A stretch of 64,000 nucleotides of DNA, taken from NCBI GenBank assembly GCA_051649245.1, contig JBOFGS010000019.1:248001-312000 (forward strand), in the 5' to 3' direction. The DNA comes from Brevinema_A sp051649245. Lineage in GTDB: Bacteria; Spirochaetota; Brevinematia; Brevinematales; Brevinemataceae. The translations under genes and the position numbers were made by a program. The notes under the pieces are model-generated. The model was not told where the DNA came from. It searched no databases and saw only the letters and a list, made by a program, of their open reading frames with translations. Shown here in pieces: positions 42,552 to 51,632 of this stretch (positions within the stretch are counted from its first letter, which is position 1; every line of letters starts with the position of its first letter).

Positions 42552-43223
42552 GTGTTACATATTGTAAAGGTTAAAACATTATTTGATCATTCGTTAAAAT
42601 ATTATAGAATAAATACAGATGTTCTTTTAAAGCAAGGGATGTTGTTTATTGGGGCAACAAAATTTGGTAATGATATTGTCGAGATACAATGTCCCAAACG
42701 AATTGAAATGACTGAGGAAAAGTGGGAATTAACCTTAAAAAAAATGGGAATCACGACAGATCAATCTAGTCAACGATTTTCTTTTGAGCCTTTGTTAGAT
42801 CGCATTGCTAAAGAATCCGAATTGAAAAAATATAATCAAAATGTTCAAAAAGCAATGGAACTTCTATCTTTATTTAAAGATAAAATAAAAGAGTATCAAT
42901 TGGAAATGAAAATCATCGGTCTTCATTTTACGTTAGACAAAGAAAGATTAGTATGTACATATACAGCAGAAAATAGGATTGATTTTCGTGAATTAGTTAA
43001 AGAATTAGGTGCAACCCTCAAACAACGTATCGAAATGTTTCAAATTAGTATTGTAGAATCAATGAAATTTATTAATACCTGTGGTTCTTGTGGGCGTCAA
43101 CTTTGTTGTACCATTGGTTGTACCGCTTTTATAGGCGATAGAAAAACTTCGTCAAAAACATCCAAATTTCTCGGTGTGTGTGGAAAAGCAAGGTGTTGTT
43201 CTTTTTTTGATCAAGAATCTTAG
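42552..43223 (+). CDS. PSP1 domain protein (YaaT-like)
   Basis: A 223-aa protein of the PSP1 family. The conserved cysteine-rich C-terminal part is clear: CGSCGRQLCCTIGC near residue 178, and VCGKARCCSFFDQES at the end. The central part LHFTLDKERLVCTYTAENRIDFRELVKELG is diagnostic. In Bacillus the homologue YaaT forms an FeS-binding complex influencing RNA processing and phosphorelay; the role here is inferred at most. GGAG at 42542-42545 and the promoter at 42495-42523 place the start at GTG 42552. The unknown 569-aa gene follows after 40 bp. Confidence 0.9.
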   Translation: MLHIVKVKTLFDHSLKYYRINTDVLLKQGMLFIGATKFGNDIVEIQCPKRIEMTEEKWELTLKKMGITTDQSSQRFSFEPLLDRIAKESELKKYNQNVQKAMELLSLFKDKIKEYQLEMKIIGLHFTLDKERLVCTYTAENRIDFRELVKELGATLKQRIEMFQISIVESMKFINTCGSCGRQLCCTIGCTAFIGDRKTSSKTSKFLGVCGKARCCSFFDQES

Positions 43224-43263
43224 CATTTGTTTTGTATAAATTAATGAATATGGGGATAAATTA

Positions 43264-44973
43264 ATGGAACAAAATTATGATGTTTCATCTCATCCGTTGT
43301 CTAAAAAATTTTTAAAAAAAAAAACAGAACAAGACTATTCGGTTATTATTACTGAAATGACAATATTAGAACGTGTGTTGAAATTCTTTTACACATTGTT
43401 TACCAAAGAAAAGCTATTGGATTTCTATATTTATTGTGGTATGAAACATATAGAACATAAACTCTCAAAAAACTCACTAACTTGGTATCATAAAGAACAA
43501 AAATCTTTAGATATTGAGTTTGCAGACACATTATTTCATTTAGTTAGATCATTAGATGTGTTAGCACCATTGATGACAGATGTTATGTTTGAGTCAAAGA
43601 CTCCTCAAGATAATAATCAAATCCCTCAAATGATAGAAGTAATTTTTCATGCTATCCATACACGTCAATCTATCCAAACCTATACATTTTCTGAATTACG
43701 ATTGATTAACTTATTTCAAGGAGTATCTCCTTCTGATATTCTTTATAAAAAAGAATCTTGTGTTCAAGAATATCTTGATCAAATATCGCCTGAAGAATGG
43801 AATCGTATTGATCGTAAATACTCAGATTTGATAGGAATGATACGATTGATTGATCTACCTCTTTTAGAATTTCTTCGTCGATTTTCTTTTGATATTTCAA
43901 TACACGCGGATCTTCGTGATGTATCATGGAACTTTGTAACAATAACAGCTGTAGATTCTTATTTAGAAATGCTGTATGATGTTATTGACAATCTTTCTTT
44001 TACAAAAGATGATATCGAAATCATTAAATCTTTGAATACCTCCAATAAATTCTTAAATAACCCTTCATCTTCATTAAATGCACAAGATATTGTATTTGCT
44101 TGTGAAGAGTTTATTGATGCTCTTCACAAATTTAAGAAAGATGACACATTATATTATTTATTATGCCTCTCTAAAAAAAATCCTGTCTTTTCATCATCTA
44201 ACAACAACTTTTCTTATTCTATAGAAGAAAAATTTTCTAATACTCTTAAAAAACGAGTCTACAGTGCGTCAAACATACTTATTGAAAATATTTTTGTGAA
44301 GAAAAATCAAGAGCTTCTTGAATTGATTGTTTTAAAAAAGCATGAATCGTTTATTGATTTTGGTGTTTATAATATTGACAATAATAAAAAAATAGAACGA
44401 ATCAGCTCTGAAAAACTAAACCATGTATTTGTAATCACAGCAATTTATGTTTTTGTACTTGATATTGCTCAACCGTGGCTTAAGAATTTTCTAGGATTCT
44501 TGATGGTTAATGCTGAATTTACAGATAAATCAAGCATTGCAGTATTGGAATCAATATACAAAAAAATGAATAAGTTTTTGATCAAATTTGATTCTTTTTT
44601 CCAAGAAACAGCTATTAAGTCTCCTAGTAGCAATAGATTGCAAAAATTTCTTGATATCAATAATAATAAACTTACAGATGATCAAGTTCGTCTTTTAAAG
44701 ATATTTCTTGATTCTATGAATTCTCAAGCCACAATTTTGGTTTCTTTATTTAATGAATTAATATCAGAATTTATTGGTTTTATAGAGAGTCTTTCTCAAG
44801 AATTTAAAGCAGAAAATCAAAAATTTATTACTAATATTTTGGCAATAAAAAAATTAATGAATAAAAGTGAATTTATTAAAATTCATGATTTTTATGTTTT
44901 TTGTCAAAATGTCAAACGTCTTATAGAATTGGAATCCCTATTAAATATGTCAAGAAATTCCAAAGAGGACTAA
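43264..44973 (+). CDS. Uncharacterised protein, 569 aa
   Basis: A large soluble-looking helical protein with no signal peptide or clear membrane segment. It starts with a basic stretch (SKKFLKKKTEQD), then amphipathic helices such as ILERVLKFFYTLFTKEKLLDF. Long Lys/Asn/Ser-rich regions follow, and the C-terminus may form coiled coils (KLMNKSEFIKIHDF). I do not recognise it; it may be a spirochaete-specific family. It lies between the PSP1 gene and hflX, and its stop codon abuts the hflX ATG, so it is firmly part of that transcript. Confidence 0.65.
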   Translation: MEQNYDVSSHPLSKKFLKKKTEQDYSVIITEMTILERVLKFFYTLFTKEKLLDFYIYCGMKHIEHKLSKNSLTWYHKEQKSLDIEFADTLFHLVRSLDVLAPLMTDVMFESKTPQDNNQIPQMIEVIFHAIHTRQSIQTYTFSELRLINLFQGVSPSDILYKKESCVQEYLDQISPEEWNRIDRKYSDLIGMIRLIDLPLLEFLRRFSFDISIHADLRDVSWNFVTITAVDSYLEMLYDVIDNLSFTKDDIEIIKSLNTSNKFLNNPSSSLNAQDIVFACEEFIDALHKFKKDDTLYYLLCLSKKNPVFSSSNNNFSYSIEEKFSNTLKKRVYSASNILIENIFVKKNQELLELIVLKKHESFIDFGVYNIDNNKKIERISSEKLNHVFVITAIYVFVLDIAQPWLKNFLGFLMVNAEFTDKSSIAVLESIYKKMNKFLIKFDSFFQETAIKSPSSNRLQKFLDINNNKLTDDQVRLLKIFLDSMNSQATILVSLFNELISEFIGFIESLSQEFKAENQKFITNILAIKKLMNKSEFIKIHDFYVFCQNVKRLIELESLLNMSRNSKED

Positions 44974-46098
44974 ATGAAAAATATTCGTGAATCTTATTTT
45001 TTAGTAGGTATAAAATTATTGAAAGATGATCCTATGATTGTTGAAGATTCGATGAAAGAATTAGAAGGATTGGTCAAAACTGCCGGTGGGAATGTTGTTG
45101 GTTCTGTAATACAAAATAGAGCATCCATAGATCCGGTAACCTATATTGGTAAAGGGAAATTAGAAGAAATCGATATGCTTTTTGATAGAAAAGAAGGAGA
45201 AGGTGGTGCATTGGTGATCAATGCGTCATTGAGTCCATCTCAGATTAGAAATATTGAAGAAGAAATAGAATGTCGAGTCATTACAAGAACAGAATTAATT
45301 TTAGATATTTTTGCATTACATGCCCAATCAACTGTGGCAAAGCTCCAAGTTGAAACAGCACAATTATCTTATTTGCTTCCACGATTAGTAGGTAAAGGTT
45401 CTGTTATGTCACGTACAGGTGGAGGTATTGGTACGAGAGGTCCCGGTGAAACAAAACTTGAAACAGATCGTCGAAAAATTAACAATAGACTTGTTATTCT
45501 CAAACGAGAATTAAAATCTCTTGAAAAGGCTTCTTCTGAACGCCGAAAATCACGAGACTCTGTATTTAAAGTAGCTGTTGCCGGATATACAAACGTTGGC
45601 AAATCATCATTGTCTACATGTTTGGTGAACGATAAACTTCATGCAGAAGATAAACTGTTTGCAACAATCGATACCAAAACAAGACGATTAGCGTTGGGTG
45701 GTATTGATGCTGTATTGACTGATACTGTTGGGTTTATTAGAGATATTCCTCATGAATTAATCGAAAGTTTTAAATCAACATTATCCGAAACAATCTATGC
45801 AAATTTAATATTGCATGTTGTTGATTTATCTTCTCTATTTTATCTAAATAATATGGAAACAGCACTGTCGTTGTTTGAAGAATTAAAAATAACAGCTCCT
45901 ATAGTTCTTGTATTTAATAAGATTGATTTGGTTCCTTATGAGATTCTTCTTCAGGCAAAAATAGATTATCCTGATGCTTTTTTTGTTTCAGCAAATGATC
46001 AAAAAGGAATAGAAGATCTTCAGCAGATGCTCAAACACGAAGCCATAATATTTTTAAAAAAACATGGAAAGACTGTCCCTGAGTGGATTGTCTCTTAA
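44974..46098 (+). CDS. hflX: GTPase HflX
   Basis: A 374-aa ribosome-associated GTPase that splits stalled 70S ribosomes. The N-terminal HflX domain has GKGKLEEIDMLF and the loop GGIGTRGPGETKLETDRR. The G domain has GYTNVGKSSLST (G1), DTVGFIRDIPHELIESFKST (G3 and switch), FNKIDL (G4) and SAND in the G5 position. The ATG at 44974 directly follows the upstream stop. AGAGG in the end of that gene is the probable ribosome-binding site. It converges on the second EIIA gene with overlapping stop codons. Confidence 0.95.
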   Translation: MKNIRESYFLVGIKLLKDDPMIVEDSMKELEGLVKTAGGNVVGSVIQNRASIDPVTYIGKGKLEEIDMLFDRKEGEGGALVINASLSPSQIRNIEEEIECRVITRTELILDIFALHAQSTVAKLQVETAQLSYLLPRLVGKGSVMSRTGGGIGTRGPGETKLETDRRKINNRLVILKRELKSLEKASSERRKSRDSVFKVAVAGYTNVGKSSLSTCLVNDKLHAEDKLFATIDTKTRRLALGGIDAVLTDTVGFIRDIPHELIESFKSTLSETIYANLILHVVDLSSLFYLNNMETALSLFEELKITAPIVLVFNKIDLVPYEILLQAKIDYPDAFFVSANDQKGIEDLQQMLKHEAIIFLKKHGKTVPEWIVS

Positions 46099-46547
46099 TT
46101 ATATTGAGATTTTAAAAATTGATTGATATGATGAGCTAATTCTTTGTTCTTGTTTTTGGGAAAATCATGGATCAAACGTAATAATTGTTTGCTTAGTGTA
46201 ATACAGGCACATTTAGACATAAGCCTTAGGTATTCTTCTTCTTGATTATCTGGGGAAAGGATGCAGAAAATAGTTTGTGCCGTGTTTTGTCCATGGTATT
46301 TAATGGGTTTCTCTAGAGTAATTAAATATATGGTTAAGGATGATATATCATGATTTCTTGTGTGTGGGAATGCTATATTATAGGTTAATAACGTGGGGCT
46401 TTGAGCCTCTCTTTTTTTTAATCCCTCAATAATAATTTTTTTTGAAGGAGCAATTCCTGTTTCTGTAGCTGTTGTAGCAATAAAATGAAATAGCTCCTGT
46501 TTATTTTTTAATGGCATATTAATAAAAATATGTGATGCTTTTAACAT
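46095..46547 (-). CDS. Second PtsN-like EIIA domain protein
   Basis: A 150-aa EIIA domain with the phosphorylation motif AFPHTRNHDISS (P-H-x-R type, about residue 68). It is divergent from the EIIA at 36988. The strand TIFCILSPDNQEEEYLRLM fits the family. The frame opens at 46592, but AGAGAG upstream of ATG 46547 (MLKASHIF) gives a natural domain start. No EIIB, EIIC, HPr or enzyme I genes are nearby, so a regulatory role is more likely than sugar transport. It converges with hflX, sharing TTAA. Confidence 0.8.
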   Translation of the reverse strand: MLKASHIFINMPLKNKQELFHFIATTATETGIAPSKKIIIEGLKKREAQSPTLLTYNIAFPHTRNHDISSLTIYLITLEKPIKYHGQNTAQTIFCILSPDNQEEEYLRLMSKCACITLSKQLLRLIHDFPKNKNKELAHHINQFLKSQYN

Positions 46548-46629
46548 AATGGTTACTCTCTTAAATAATATTTTTATTATAGAATTTTTCAAAAAATACT
46601 CAACGATAAAAAAGAATTATCTTGGACTC

Positions 46630-46656
46630 AAGATTTGCTTATTTATAAACCGATAT
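46630..46656 (+). promoter_or_regulatory. Possible sigma-28-like -10 element
   Basis: ACCGATAT at 46649-46656 matches the FliA -10 consensus GCCGATAA in six of eight positions. The upstream -35 is weak (AAGA at the exact spacing, or CAAGATTT with a 12-bp spacer). It is 59 bp before the TPR gene at 46715. Confidence 0.3.
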
Positions 46657-46714
46657 GAAAAATAGAATTATTCTCATTTAAATGTGATTTTACATGATGA
46701 CTAAGGAGATTTCT

Positions 46715-48277
46715 ATGAAAACAATATTTAAAAAAATATGTCTGATGCTTTTGATTCCTGCGTATGCTTATTCAATGTCTTTAGATAAAGCTACATTTCA
46801 AGTGGGGCAACGATTTTTAACTCAAAAATTATATACAGAAGCTGAGCTTCGTTTTTTAGATGTTGTCAGAAAATATCCTGATTCTCAATATTATCGCCAA
46901 TCTCTTTTTTATCTTGGTCAAATATATGCAAATCAAGGAAAATATGAATCTGCATTACAGTACTATAAAATCTTAATGAATAAATCCAGAACAGTTAAAG
47001 AGCGTCAGTTAGCGTTACTTGGTGTTGCTAAGAGCTGGCTACAGTTAGGTGTTCATGATAAAGCGGCACAGTTTTATTCTTTTTTTGCATCAGAATATCC
47101 TGAGTCAGAGCATGCACCTGTTTCACTTTATTTTGCAGGTATTGCTCGAGAACGAGAAGGAAAAAATAGTGCTGCCGTCGAAAAATTTAGAGCTGTTATT
47201 CAAACATATCCTGAAACAGCATATTATGCTAAATCAATAGAAAAATTAGCTGTTCTTGAAACGCAAACGCCAGAAGAATTATTTATTGCCTCTTCATCCA
47301 AAACCACACCACAAAAAAATAAACCGACTAAATCTGTGTCAGATGTACAATTATTTGGTGATGATGAATTTAATTTGGATGAGGTTCCTGGATTTAACAA
47401 TACAGATTTTCGTGCCCAATCAGTTAATCTAGAACCTTCCTCATCAAATCCTGTACCACCTTCCGTCATAACACAAGTTATTTTGCAGCAATCACCACCA
47501 ACTATTCTCACTCAGATGATTGAACCAACGGTAGTTACACAAAAAATTGTTGAAACAATCACTCAATTTATTGAACAGGATGGCAAGGATCTTTCCTCTA
47601 CCTCTAATCAGACATTTGTCGACCAAGTCTCTAACACAGCAAAAAAATTATCCAGTGATGTGCAAAAATTAATAGAAAGTAGTGCGATTTATTTATCAAA
47701 CAATCAGTTTTTTCCTATAGAAAATGCGGCTCAAAGAGCTCATAGAGAAGAATTAGAAGCTTATAAACAAAAATGGGAACAAGAGTTTAAAGCAAAATTA
47801 AAATCGGAAGAAGTACAAAATGCAGAGCAATCTGTCAAAGATTTACTCCAACTCACCCAAAGTAAAGCAGAAGTTTTATCTGTTAAGGAAGCTGATCTTG
47901 CCGATAAAAAAAATAAAATTCAAGGATCTATTTATCAAGAATTGAAAAAAATAAATTCCGAATATAAACCAAAACCACTATTGAGTACACCTCCTGCATT
48001 TACAGGAGTTCCATCTACCAAGCTATCACAACAAAATATAACAACAAATACGCAAGCTGTTTTAGCTCCCACTCAAACTCCAACAGAAACCACAAAAGTA
48101 GTTGCCCCACAGGATAGTGTGGTGGTACCAGAAAATACGACAACAGCTGGTGAGACTTTGTTAGATGATACTGAAAATCAAGAGATTGTAGATACTGATA
48201 CAGAAATCGAAGAAGACTTAGATGCAACAATTGATCCCAATACCTCATACGAAGAGGATCAAGTTTATTATGAATAG
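46715..48277 (+). CDS. Exported TPR protein with long variable C-terminal region
   Basis: A 520-aa protein with a signal peptide (MKTIFKKICLMLLIPAYAYS) and a BamD/YbgF-like TPR block (about residues 25-185). Repeats include LYTEAELRFLDVVRKYPDSQ, YESALQYYKILM and KAAQFYSFFASEYPESEH. The C-terminal 330 residues are low-complexity (Thr/Pro/Gln/Ser, then Glu/Asp), with a helical middle. AAGGAG before ATG 46715 sets the start. The next gene also encodes an exported protein and begins 23 bp downstream. Probably part of an envelope or motility-associated complex; not recognised at family level. Confidence 0.72.
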   Translation: MKTIFKKICLMLLIPAYAYSMSLDKATFQVGQRFLTQKLYTEAELRFLDVVRKYPDSQYYRQSLFYLGQIYANQGKYESALQYYKILMNKSRTVKERQLALLGVAKSWLQLGVHDKAAQFYSFFASEYPESEHAPVSLYFAGIAREREGKNSAAVEKFRAVIQTYPETAYYAKSIEKLAVLETQTPEELFIASSSKTTPQKNKPTKSVSDVQLFGDDEFNLDEVPGFNNTDFRAQSVNLEPSSSNPVPPSVITQVILQQSPPTILTQMIEPTVVTQKIVETITQFIEQDGKDLSSTSNQTFVDQVSNTAKKLSSDVQKLIESSAIYLSNNQFFPIENAAQRAHREELEAYKQKWEQEFKAKLKSEEVQNAEQSVKDLLQLTQSKAEVLSVKEADLADKKNKIQGSIYQELKKINSEYKPKPLLSTPPAFTGVPSTKLSQQNITTNTQAVLAPTQTPTETTKVVAPQDSVVVPENTTTAGETLLDDTENQEIVDTDTEIEEDLDATIDPNTSYEEDQVYYE

Positions 48278-48300
48278 TATTTCTCAATAAGGAAATGTGT

Positions 48301-49479
48301 ATGCAAAAAAAGAAATTTTTTCTGACTGTTGCTCTGATGGTTCTATGTATTATTGTTAATTTTTATGCTCAAGAAATTCCAAAATTATTTTTTTCTGCTG
48401 GTAATCTTGCAGTAACTGTGGACAGTACAAATGGACGTTTTGGCTTAAGAAATACAAAAGAAAAAGATTTCAATCTCATTTCTTTGCTTTATGATACTGG
48501 TTTTCCTTCATCGTATATTGAGGTGTATATTGATGGTAAACCATACCGATTAGAAGATATGAAAGCAATCTATCCTTTGGGAGTTGCCGTAGGTGCACAA
48601 ATCGATGGTATTTATCAATGGCAGGATGATCTTCAACTGGAGATTGGATATTTTGCGATTGATCTGAAAACAAACCTAGATGCTGTGGGAATTGCGGTTC
48701 GGGTGTCAAATATCAGTGAACGCAAAAAGTATAATGTATCCGTGAATATGTTGCTAGATACGGATATTAGTGAAGTGTTTAATAAATCAATGACCTATTT
48801 GGATTCGGGAGAACTTATATCAAAAGGAATAATACTTAATAAACCAAATCTTCCACAATATTTATTCTTTGGTTATAAATCAGAATTTAATGAAAAGACA
48901 CAAGGTCAAGGAATGTATCTGTACCCAACTATTTCTACCAACACTCCTCGTGTTATTGCTGTAGGTAATTGGAAAAAAATTACTGAATCCGGTTCATTTC
49001 CTCAGTATCTTGATGAATCTTTGCAATACAATAGCGATAGTAGTATTGATTTAGGTGTAGGGATTTATTTTGAAGAGAAGGTACTGGTTCCCAATGCTTA
49101 CTATGATGTGGCAACAGCTATTTCTTTGAATTTAAATCAAGCCAATTTTATTCTTGATCAAACTGCAATGAATAGAGGTGTTTTTTCTCCTGAGCGTTTT
49201 GAGATTGAGGAATTATTGCCTAAAACGCCTCAAGTTGTAGCAACAAATCCAGCACTTCCTCCCATACAGTATCATAATAACGCTCAATTACAACGACAAC
49301 AATATCGACAAAAACTTCTTCATAATGATCCATCCTCGGGAGTTTTTTCAACCAATATATTTGATTATTTAGGAAATACGTTGAGAAATGATAGTATTTG
49401 GCGTTATCTATTTGAATTAAACTTTAAAATGAATAATGTTGAAGAAAAAATTGATCACGCTATTAAGGATAATGAATAA
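48301..49479 (+). CDS. Uncharacterised exported protein, 392 aa
   Basis: A signal peptide (MQKKKFFLTVALMVLCIIVNFYA) precedes a beta-rich domain with GNLAVTVDSTNGRFGLR, SSYIEVYIDGKPYR and NISERKKYNVSVNMLLDT, which looks like one or two beta-sandwich modules. The C-terminus is Gln/Asn-rich. I do not recognise the family. AAGGAA at 48289-48294 favours ATG 48301 over the ATG two codons earlier. It follows the TPR gene closely and ends in a strong terminator, so the pair is a two-gene unit. Confidence 0.65.
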   Translation: MQKKKFFLTVALMVLCIIVNFYAQEIPKLFFSAGNLAVTVDSTNGRFGLRNTKEKDFNLISLLYDTGFPSSYIEVYIDGKPYRLEDMKAIYPLGVAVGAQIDGIYQWQDDLQLEIGYFAIDLKTNLDAVGIAVRVSNISERKKYNVSVNMLLDTDISEVFNKSMTYLDSGELISKGIILNKPNLPQYLFFGYKSEFNEKTQGQGMYLYPTISTNTPRVIAVGNWKKITESGSFPQYLDESLQYNSDSSIDLGVGIYFEEKVLVPNAYYDVATAISLNLNQANFILDQTAMNRGVFSPERFEIEELLPKTPQVVATNPALPPIQYHNNAQLQRQQYRQKLLHNDPSSGVFSTNIFDYLGNTLRNDSIWRYLFELNFKMNNVEEKIDHAIKDNE

Positions 49480-49490
49480 TTTTATTAATT

Positions 49491-49527
49491 AAATGAGAGA
49501 AGATAAAATTCTCTCATTTTTTTTTAT
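49491..49527 (+). terminator. Terminator ahead of the CheA-like gene
   Basis: AAATGAGAGAA (49491-49501) pairs with TTCTCTCATTT (49509-49519), followed by a run of T. It partly overlaps the candidate promoter at 49514-49540. Confidence 0.85.
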
Positions 49528-49540
49528 ATAAAACCGATAA
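49514..49540 (+). promoter_or_regulatory. Possible sigma-28-like promoter of the CheA-like gene
   Basis: ACCGATAA at 49533-49540 matches the FliA -10 octamer GCCGATAA at seven of eight positions. The octamer at the exact -35 spacing (TCATTTTT, 49514-49521) matches TAAAGTTT at five of eight, so the -35 is weak. It is 58 bp before the start codon. Confidence 0.4.
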
Positions 49541-49598
49541 AATAAAAGCGATCTCTATTGAGATATTAATTATTTTTTTATTTGGCAAGGAATTGGCT

Positions 49599-51623
49599 AT
49601 GTCACAATGGATTTTTGATTCGATATCTTTTCTTGAAGAAAAGTTAACGTCAGAAAATTTGAATATTCACGAAACTAAAAATAAGCTGTCTGATATTGTC
49701 GAAAAAAGTCGCCGTAATCCCAAACTTAGAATTATTACACAATTTTTAGTCATTCTAAATGCACTTGCTGATGAATATGAATATGAAGATGCAGATGTTG
49801 TCGTGACTATTAAAGGGTTAATTAAGGATTCATTGTCTATTATCAGTAGGATGGTACATAGTACGATTTCTTATAAACAGGCAATGATGGAAATAGAAGA
49901 AAAAAGTGTGAAAATTGCGTATTTTTTTAAACAAAAAACATATACTTCTCCTTTTCTTGCTAATAATATTCTAATGGCTCAATTGGCTTATGAACTAAAA
50001 ACAGACAGTAGTTTTTTGAAAAATTTAATCGATCAAATAACACCAGGTACTATTGAAGAAAATTATCATATTATTTATTATCATTTGAAACGTTTGATTT
50101 CTTTTATTGATCTTCTTGGAATTCAATCATTAAGTGAAGAATTAACGATGATATTGGATTTTATACAGCATCAGTACCATCATCAACGTCCATATACCAT
50201 TAAAGATGACAAAAATGTTCAGTATTCTCTGCTACAAATCTATAAAATAGGTGATAAGATTAATGATATCTGTGGTGATTCTCATGATATCGTTTCCTAT
50301 ATAAACTCTATACAAGGAACCATATTTTCCATACCTGAGCCTCAGCAACATCAAGAATCTTCTCAAATTAGTCCTGAAATACGTCATGAAGATTCTCCAA
50401 AACAAACGAGTGCGTTTGTTGATTTATTGACTTCAGAAGAAATAAGTGCCCTTATGGATAATAATCAAGATTTTCCTCAAGTGGATTTTGGAGAAGAATT
50501 TGCAGATATCAATACTGATTATACTGATGTTCCTATTGATCAATCAACTGATCCTGCACATTATATCTTAAGTCAGCAAGATGAATTGTCCATTGATCAT
50601 GTTCAAACTAAATCTTACCATGTCAAAGATGAAGATAAGCTCATTCATTTAACAGGAAAACTATTTCTTAAACAAGAGCAAATTAAATCATTAATTTCAC
50701 AAGATAATAATTTGATGATGACGGATTTGTCCGAACTTGATCAATTAACTGATGATATCAAAGATGTCCTTTTTGGTCATTACTATATTTCGATGAAAAA
50801 TTTGCTTGGTCGTGAACTGCGTGAATTTATTAAAACAGAAGTAACAGCCCTTGGAAAGAAGATTCGCTTAGGTATTAAGGGAGAAGATGTTGATATTTTA
50901 TCTCGTGAACAAGAATTTATCAAACAGATTGTGTTTGATGTTGTTCGTTATTCACTGCATGAAAGTATTGAATATCAATCACGTCGAAAAGCTCTTGATA
51001 AGAGTGATACTGCTTGGCTATTAATTGAGTTTGATGATAGTGGTGATCTTTTTTCTATTTATATTCGTGATGATGGAAGAGGTTTAGGTCAAGATGTTGC
51101 TATCCTAAATCATATTCAAGAGCAAGTGATTGAAAAAAATGGGACGATGGATATTGACAGTGAACAAAACGAATATCTAAAAATCCGTATCCAAATTCCT
51201 ATGAAAAAAATTATTACCAAATCATTAGTCGTAGAGATAGGTAGCACCAAACTTCTTCTTCCTACAAAATCTATTTCACAAGTTCTTACACCAAATGATG
51301 CAACCATGATTTTAAAAACAGATCATTGTTTAGGACAAATTGCATTGACTACATTAATAGGAGTGGAACGCTCACCTATTAATGTCTATCTATTATGTCA
51401 CTTTGGTGATGAGAAGATATTACTTGGTGCCGAAAATATTCTCTATCAAACAGAAGCTCTGATGGAAGAGGTGGATGTGCCATTGATTCCTTGTGCAAAT
51501 AGTGTGGTGATATTAAAAGATGGATCCATAGGATTTGTGATGAATGAACGAAAAATTTATACAGAAAGTAAAAAACTTATTGAAAAACGCACAGAAAAGT
51601 TATTAGAAAATACAATTATTTAA
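49599..51623 (+). CDS. CheA-like protein with degenerate kinase core
   Basis: A 674-aa protein with CheA order of domains. Residues 1-230 are helical with Hpt-like bundles but no HxxKG phosphorylation motif (YYHLKRLI is nearest). Residues 250-330 are an acidic linker. A P3-like helical region follows, then the ATPase domain: KKIRLGIKGEDVDILSREQE aligns with the CheA pattern. The N-box is VVRYSLHESIE (Asn lost), the G1 box DDGRGL is kept, and the G2 loop is lost (QNEYLKI). A CheW-like domain (about 530-670) ends it. AAGGAA selects ATG 49599. It is 9 bp upstream of a CheW-like gene. Probably signals without kinase activity. Confidence 0.82.
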   Translation: MSQWIFDSISFLEEKLTSENLNIHETKNKLSDIVEKSRRNPKLRIITQFLVILNALADEYEYEDADVVVTIKGLIKDSLSIISRMVHSTISYKQAMMEIEEKSVKIAYFFKQKTYTSPFLANNILMAQLAYELKTDSSFLKNLIDQITPGTIEENYHIIYYHLKRLISFIDLLGIQSLSEELTMILDFIQHQYHHQRPYTIKDDKNVQYSLLQIYKIGDKINDICGDSHDIVSYINSIQGTIFSIPEPQQHQESSQISPEIRHEDSPKQTSAFVDLLTSEEISALMDNNQDFPQVDFGEEFADINTDYTDVPIDQSTDPAHYILSQQDELSIDHVQTKSYHVKDEDKLIHLTGKLFLKQEQIKSLISQDNNLMMTDLSELDQLTDDIKDVLFGHYYISMKNLLGRELREFIKTEVTALGKKIRLGIKGEDVDILSREQEFIKQIVFDVVRYSLHESIEYQSRRKALDKSDTAWLLIEFDDSGDLFSIYIRDDGRGLGQDVAILNHIQEQVIEKNGTMDIDSEQNEYLKIRIQIPMKKIITKSLVVEIGSTKLLLPTKSISQVLTPNDATMILKTDHCLGQIALTTLIGVERSPINVYLLCHFGDEKILLGAENILYQTEALMEEVDVPLIPCANSVVILKDGSIGFVMNERKIYTESKKLIEKRTEKLLENTII

Positions 51624-51632
51624 GAGGATGAT

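Noticed and set aside
49582..49598. TTGGCAAGGAATTGGCT resembles a sigma-54 -24/-12 promoter (GG-N10-GC).
   Set aside because: It ends directly before the CheA-like start codon and contains that gene's ribosome-binding site, so it cannot promote that gene. The match is probably chance.
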